Assembly (NCBI RefSeq): GCF_011420305.2
Contig: NZ_CP061769.1
Coordinates: 3,459,001 to 3,523,000 of the forward strand
Origin: Nocardioides ochotonae
GTDB lineage: Bacteria > Actinomycetota > Actinomycetes > Propionibacteriales > Nocardioidaceae
Length of the DNA: 64,000 bases
Direction: 5' to 3'
Below are positions 60,297 through 64,000 of this stretch, piece after piece; the first letter of the stretch is position 1, and each line of letters starts with the position of its first letter. Both the position numbers and the translations under genes were made by a program. Under the pieces are notes generated by a model. The model had not been told where the DNA came from, made no database searches, and saw only the letters and a list, made by a program, of their open reading frames with translations.

Positions 60297-61429
60297 GCGC
60301 CGACCTCCTCGAGGAGCCGCTCGACGAGCGGCTTGCAGTGGAACAGCGACTCGACGTCGTCGGGACGCTCGATCTCGCCGAAGTGGATCTGCCGCGCCCC
60401 GGTGCGCATGAAGACGATGCACCACTGCACGCCGTTGAACACGTCGTACCAGCGCAGGTCGCCCAGGGGTACGCCGGCGAGCCGCTCGTAGGTCGCGCGG
60501 ACGTCGGCCTCGACGAGCAGGTCGGGCATGCCGGGCATCTCGAGCACGCCGGTGATCGACTCGAAGACCTGGTGGGCGAAGAGCATCCAGCTCACGTCGA
60601 GCTCGCGCGGCCCGAGGGTGGCCATCTCCCAGTCCAGGACCCCGACCGGGCGGAAGTCGTCGTAGAGCACGTTGCCGATGCGCGAGTCGCCCCAGCACAG
60701 CACCGCCTCGTCGGTGTCCGGGAGGTGCTCGGCGAGCCAGGCGAGCCCGCGCTCGACCATCGGCGAACGGCCGACGTCGGGGATCGCGAAGTCGTACCAC
60801 GCGCGGGTGCGGGCCAGGGCCCGGGCGAGCGGCGTGGGTCCCTCGTGCCCGTGCCGGCCGGGGTCGAGGAAGCCGAACGTCGTGGCGGCGTCGGGGATCG
60901 CGTGCAGCCGGGTCAGCACCTCGACGGTGCTGTCCTGGAGCCGGCGCTGCTGCTCGGGGGTGGCGTCGTGGAGCCAGTTGTCGCCGAAGTTGTAGGGCAG
61001 CACGTCCTGCGGCACGACGCCGTCGAGGCGGTCCATCACGAAGAACGGCGTGCCCAGCACGTCGCCGGTCGGCTCCAGCCAGTGCACCTGCGGGACCGGT
61101 ACGTCGGTGAGCTCGCCGACCAGCCGGATCGCGTCGTACTGCTCGGCGAGGGCGTACTCGGGGAACACCGGGAAGTCCTCGGGCGCCGGGGCGACCCGCG
61201 CGACGTAGCGACCGGAGCGGGGTGCACCCTCCTCGGTCCACTCGACGTCGAGCAGCATCGTCTCCGAGGACATGCCGTTGGCCTCGCTGGCGTCGAGGAG
61301 CGTCACCCGGGGGGCCGCGCCGGGCGGGAGGTGGGTGGCCAGCCAGGCGGCGAGCCGGGCCGGGACGTCGCGCGCGTCCCGGCTCGAGCGCTGCAGGGTC
61401 ATGTCGGCCGGGGGCGGCGCCTGGGTCAC
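60293..61429 (-). CDS. Phosphotransferase family protein (APH/choline kinase fold, ACAD10/11-like)
   Basis: Encodes 378 aa. The kinase-like fold shows YVARVAPAP (ATP-lobe strand with no Lys but Arg), FFVMDRLDGVVP (hinge), the catalytic loop CWGDSRIGNVLYDD (D and N present; the usual HGD His is Trp-Gly-preceded Cys) and the metal DWE of VLDWEMATLGP. This is the group fused to acyl-CoA dehydrogenases in ACAD10/11 and found alone in mycobacterial lipid loci. A hydroxyacyl or hydroxy-terpenoid substrate is plausible. The GTG at 61429 is preceded by GAGGAGG at 5 bases. First gene of a three-gene operon controlled by a KstR-like site. Confidence 0.87.
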   Translation of the reverse strand: MTQAPPPADMTLQRSSRDARDVPARLAAWLATHLPPGAAPRVTLLDASEANGMSSETMLLDVEWTEEGAPRSGRYVARVAPAPEDFPVFPEYALAEQYDAIRLVGELTDVPVPQVHWLEPTGDVLGTPFFVMDRLDGVVPQDVLPYNFGDNWLHDATPEQQRRLQDSTVEVLTRLHAIPDAATTFGFLDPGRHGHEGPTPLARALARTRAWYDFAIPDVGRSPMVERGLAWLAEHLPDTDEAVLCWGDSRIGNVLYDDFRPVGVLDWEMATLGPRELDVSWMLFAHQVFESITGVLEMPGMPDLLVEADVRATYERLAGVPLGDLRWYDVFNGVQWCIVFMRTGARQIHFGEIERPDDVESLFHCKPLVERLLEEVGA

Positions 61430-61467
61430 GAGACCCTCCTCGATGTGAGACACGTCACTTTCGCGCC

Positions 61468-61497
61468 AGCATCGATGGAACACGTTCTAGTTGTCAA
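61468..61497 (-). promoter_or_regulatory. Promoter with KstR-like operator upstream of the phosphotransferase operon
   Basis: On the minus strand a consensus TTGACA (complement of 61492-61497) and GATGCT (complement of 61468-61473) are 18 bases apart. Between them, 61476-61489 reads TGGAACACGTTCTA, an exact match to TnnAACnnGTTnnA, the KstR consensus as I recall it. A bound repressor would block polymerase. The leader to the GTG would be about 35 bases. Confidence 0.65.
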
Positions 61498-61498
61498 C

Positions 61499-61515
61499 GG
61501 TCTCGCCAAGAGACC
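61499..61515 (-). terminator. Short hairpin after glpD
   Basis: GGTCTC (61499-61504) and GAGACC (61510-61515) pair around 5 bases, directly after the glpD stop and before the next operon's promoter. Six pairs without a U-run make it a weak terminator candidate. Confidence 0.35.
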
Positions 61516-61525
61516 AACGGGGCCG

Positions 61526-63238
61526 TCACACGATGTCGGCCACCTGCACCCGCGCCTCGTCGGCCTCCTGGTCGGTCGCCATCAGCTGGCTGCGCCGCTC
61601 GGCCTCGACGCGACGCAGGTAGTGGTCGACCTCGCGCTCGACGCTCGCGGCGTCCCAGCCGAGCTCCCCGGCCATCAGGAGCGCCGCCGGGCGGGCGGCC
61701 TCGACCCCCCGGTCGAAGGTCTCGATCGAGATCCGGGTGCGCCGGGTCAGCACGTCGTCGAGGTGCCGCGCGCCCTCGTGGGTCACCGCGTAGACGACCT
61801 CGGCCGCGAGGTAGTGCGGCGCCCCGGCCAGCGGCTCGGCCAGCTCCGGGCGGGCGCCGATCAGGTCGAGCAGCTCGTCGACCAGGCCGCCGTAGCGGCC
61901 CAGCAGGTGGTCGATCCGGCCGATCTCGATGCCTGCGGCCCGCGAGAGCGCCACCCGCTGGTTGGTCCGCGCCTCGTAGCCCGTGGCCCCGGCCAGCGGC
62001 ACCCGCTCGGTGATGCTGTCCGGCACCCTCGCGTCCTCGCGCAGGGCGTGGTCGACGGCGTCCTTCGCCATCACGCGGTACGTCGTGAGCTTGCCGCCCG
62101 CGACCAGGACCAGCCCGGGCACCGGCTCGGCGACGGTGTGCTCGCGGGAGAGCTTGGTGGTCTCGCCCAGGTCGCCCGCCCGGGCCACCGGCTTGAGCAG
62201 CGGGCGCAGGCCGGCGTACACGCCGACGACGTCCTCGTGGTCGAGCGGGTCCTTGAGCAGGGTGTTGACGTGGGCCAGCAGGTAGTCGATGTCGGCGCGG
62301 CTGGCGGCGGGGTGCGCGAGGTCGAGGTCCCAGGCGGTGTCGGTGGTGCCGATGATCCAGTACAGCCCCCACGGGATCACGAACAGCACCGACTTCTCGG
62401 TCTTGGTGATGAAGCCGCACTCCGAGCGGATCCGGTCGCGCGGCACCACGAGGTGCACCCCCTTGGAGGCGTCGACGTCGAGCCGGGCGTCGCCGCCGAG
62501 CAGCTCCTGCACCTGGTCGGTCCACACGCCCGCCGCGTTGATCACGGTGCGGGCGCGGATCTCGAGGTCGATGCCGTTCTCGAGGTCGCGCGCGCTCACC
62601 CCGACCACCCGCTCGCCCTCGCGCAGGAAGCCGGTGACCTGGGTGCGGGTCGCCACGTGGGCGCCGTTGGCCGCGGCGGTGCGCGCCAGCGTCATCACCA
62701 GGCGGGCGTCGTCGACCTGGCAGTCGTAGTAGCGGATCGCGCCGTGCAGGTCCTCGGTCCGCAGGTCCGGCGCCATCCGCGCGACCTGCTTGCGGAACAG
62801 GTGCTTGTGCTTGGGCACGCCCATGTCGCGGCGCCCGGACATCGCCATCGCGTCGTACAGCGCGACGCCGGCGCCGACGTAGGGGCGCTCCCACGCGTGG
62901 TGCAGCGGGTAGAGGAAGGCGACCGGCCGCACCAGGTGCGGGGCGAGGCGGGTGAGCAGCAGGCTGCGCTCGGCGAGCGCCTCGCGGACCAGGGCGAAGT
63001 CGAGCATCTCCAGGTAGCGCAGCCCGCCGTGGACCAGCTTGCTGGACCGGCTGGAGGTGCCCGAGGCGAGGTCGCGCTGCTCGACCAGGCCCACGGACAG
63101 GCCGCGGGTCACCGCGTCGAGCGCGGCGCCGGTGCCGACCACCCCGCCCCCGACGACCAGCACGTCGAGCTCGGCGGATCCCATCGTCTCCAGTGCGGCG
63201 GTGCGGGACCCGGGACTGAGGGCGATCGGGCGACTCAT
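61526..63238 (-). CDS. glpD: Glycerol-3-phosphate dehydrogenase (FAD, respiratory)
   Basis: Encodes 570 aa. The FAD motif LVVGGGVVGTGAALDAVTRG is followed by the family signatures LVEQRDLASGTSSRSSKLVHGGLRYLE-type sequence and GGKLTTYRVMAKDAVD. A C-terminal helical domain of about 130 residues is present. It oxidises glycerol-3-phosphate to dihydroxyacetone phosphate and feeds electrons to the quinone pool at the membrane. The ATG at 63238 (MSRPIALSPGSR) is favoured over a GTG-type start at 63277. It stands alone between a repeat element and the phosphotransferase operon. Confidence 0.94.
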   Translation of the reverse strand: MSRPIALSPGSRTAALETMGSAELDVLVVGGGVVGTGAALDAVTRGLSVGLVEQRDLASGTSSRSSKLVHGGLRYLEMLDFALVREALAERSLLLTRLAPHLVRPVAFLYPLHHAWERPYVGAGVALYDAMAMSGRRDMGVPKHKHLFRKQVARMAPDLRTEDLHGAIRYYDCQVDDARLVMTLARTAAANGAHVATRTQVTGFLREGERVVGVSARDLENGIDLEIRARTVINAAGVWTDQVQELLGGDARLDVDASKGVHLVVPRDRIRSECGFITKTEKSVLFVIPWGLYWIIGTTDTAWDLDLAHPAASRADIDYLLAHVNTLLKDPLDHEDVVGVYAGLRPLLKPVARAGDLGETTKLSREHTVAEPVPGLVLVAGGKLTTYRVMAKDAVDHALREDARVPDSITERVPLAGATGYEARTNQRVALSRAAGIEIGRIDHLLGRYGGLVDELLDLIGARPELAEPLAGAPHYLAAEVVYAVTHEGARHLDDVLTRRTRISIETFDRGVEAARPAALLMAGELGWDAASVEREVDHYLRRVEAERRSQLMATDQEADEARVQVADIV

Positions 63239-63283
63239 GCCCCCAGTCTCCCCGGCCGCTGGTCGCTGGTCGCCCACCCACCC

Positions 63284-63396
63284 CGAGTCGGCTCTGTTGC
63301 GCGAGTCGGCGCCAATGGTTGCGCGAGTCGGCCCTCGTGGTGGCGCGCGAGCACGAAGTCTCGACTCGACCGGTCAGAGGTCTCGACTCGACCTCA
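63284..63396. repeat. Intergenic repeat element, copy B (22-bp periodic)
   Basis: Three units starting CGAGTCGGC (63284-63301, 63302-63323, 63324-63345), a short remnant, then two units starting GTCTCGACTCGACC (63358-63379, 63380-63396). The last unit runs into the stop codon of the nitrilase-family gene. Order, period and sequence match copy A at 17429-17545, though the number of units differs. Confidence 0.75.
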
Positions 63397-64000
63397 GACG
63401 CGGACGCGGGTGCCGAGCCCGGGGCGGTGGTCGCGGTGCATGGGGTGGGCGGCGCGGGTGGCGGCGACGAGGTCGCGCGAGAGCGTCGCGACGGCGAGGC
63501 CGGGCTCGGTGCCGAGGCGGGCGAGCGGTCGGCCCTCGGGGTCGTAGACCGCCGAGCCGCCGATGAACGACTCCCGGCCGCAGGTGCCGGTGAGCCCGGC
63601 GAAGACCACGAAGAACCCGTTGTCGAGGGCCCGAGCCGGGTAGTAGGTGTCGCGCCGGTGCTCCCCGCCGGGGAAGTACGCCGCGCTGTTGAGGTAGCCG
63701 AGCGCGCCGTCGTCGGCCGCGGCGCGGGCGTGCTCGGGGAAGCAGCCGTCGTAGCAGATCGACAGTCCCAGCTCCCAGCCGTCGACGGTGAGCGAGGCGC
63801 CGTGGTCGCCGGGCGTGAAGTGGTCGTTCTCGTAGCCCGAGAGGTGCTGCTTGTCGTACGCCGCCAGCGTGTGCCCGTCGGGGCGCACCACCACGCTGCT
63901 CAGCGTGCGCCGGGTCCCGCGCTGGAGGGCGGTGCCCAGCACCACCGTGGTGCTGGCGGCGGCCGCGGCGGCCCGCAGCCCGTCGAGCAGCGGGCCTGCG
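63394..64000 (-). CDS. Carbon-nitrogen hydrolase (nitrilase superfamily), C-terminal part
   Basis: About 202 codons remain; the frame stays open to the window edge, so the N-terminus with the catalytic Glu is missing. The catalytic Lys is in LAAYDKQHLSGYE and the nucleophile Cys in LSICYDGCFPEHARA. YLNSAAYFPGGEHRRDTYYPARALDNGFFVVFAG and GSAVYDPEGRPLARLGTEPG are typical late segments. The family cleaves nitriles or amides; the substrate cannot be told. The stop abuts repeat copy B. Confidence 0.92.
   Translation of the reverse strand, partial: AGPLLDGLRAAAAAASTTVVLGTALQRGTRRTLSSVVVRPDGHTLAAYDKQHLSGYENDHFTPGDHGASLTVDGWELGLSICYDGCFPEHARAAADDGALGYLNSAAYFPGGEHRRDTYYPARALDNGFFVVFAGLTGTCGRESFIGGSAVYDPEGRPLARLGTEPGLAVATLSRDLVAATRAAHPMHRDHRPGLGTRVRV

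Noticed and set aside
57639..60491. A 950-codon plus-strand open frame opposite the ALDH and unknown genes
   Set aside because: Antisense shadow with biased composition, no start signal and no recognisable domain.
60338..63547. A 1,069-codon plus-strand open frame across the phosphotransferase and glpD genes
   Set aside because: Shadow of two genes with complete motifs on the other strand; composition is His/Arg/Gly-rich and no domain is visible.
1..64000. CRISPR arrays, transposons, prophage, tRNA or rRNA genes
   Set aside because: No regularly spaced direct repeats with unique spacers, no transposase or integrase motifs and no tRNA-like folds were seen on reading through. A covariance search would be needed to exclude small RNAs.

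Overview
The window is high-GC DNA with dense, mostly operonic genes and frequent GTG starts. It encodes coenzyme F420 functions, an MMPL transporter, SucCD and several actinobacterial families of unknown function (DUF5709, DUF6328, PspC kinases). This points to an actinobacterium close to Nocardioides (Nocardioidaceae). That assignment is inferred from gene content and protein style; there is no rRNA gene. I see no tRNA, rRNA, CRISPR array, IS element, phage or integration site, so this reads as ordinary chromosome.

Layout. 1-1330: the minus-strand sucCD operon (sucD runs off the left edge). 1845-7395: plus-strand envelope and secreted proteins (M23 peptidase, secreted GH3 glycosidase, beta-helix lipoprotein). 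7408-10360: helicase PcrA and a universal stress protein, with an APC permease just upstream of the latter. 11932-17253: choline uptake and oxidation to glycine betaine (betB-betA-betT). 17560-21303: a PspC-type sensor kinase/response regulator pair divergent from a PspC membrane protein and a small partner. 21334-27078: a glycerophosphodiesterase, a YbaK-like deacylase, a DUF6328 protein and a heterodimeric ABC exporter. 27124-28997: divergent F420:NADP reductase and an F420-dependent oxidoreductase. 29083-36767: a surface-sugar O-acyltransferase, a MerR regulator divergent from an acyl-CoA dehydrogenase and CoA ligase, and a second CoA ligase. 36903-39764: a TauABC/SsuABC-like importer. 40213-44905: MMPL transporter and FO synthase fbiC. 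44949-49479: a sugar ABC importer and its divergent ROK regulator. 49561-52215: small genes, several apparently leaderless. 52366-57580: guaA, a ChoD-like GMC oxidoreductase and gabD2. 57678-61429: an operon of phosphotransferase, unknown protein and aldehyde dehydrogenase. 61526-64000: glpD and a truncated nitrilase-family gene.

The genes share several themes. F420 synthesis (fbiC), reduction (npdG) and use (two LLM enzymes) are spread over the window. Lipid or steroid-like catabolism is represented by an acyl-CoA dehydrogenase, CoA ligases, a GMC oxidoreductase and a phosphotransferase operon. Two identical-architecture palindromes (TGACAG-N5-CTGTCA) lie in the divergent npdG/LLM and merR/fadE intergenic regions. 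Two KstR-like palindromes overlap promoters of the second LLM gene and of the phosphotransferase operon.

The least ordinary signals are these: an ABC exporter pair whose two nucleotide sites are degenerate in complementary ways; the phosphotransferase/unknown/ALDH operon behind a KstR-like operator; about nine genes with a -10 hexamer placed exactly for leaderless transcription; a two-copy 22-bp-periodic intergenic repeat; and a 58-bp tandem duplication that includes the end of guaA.
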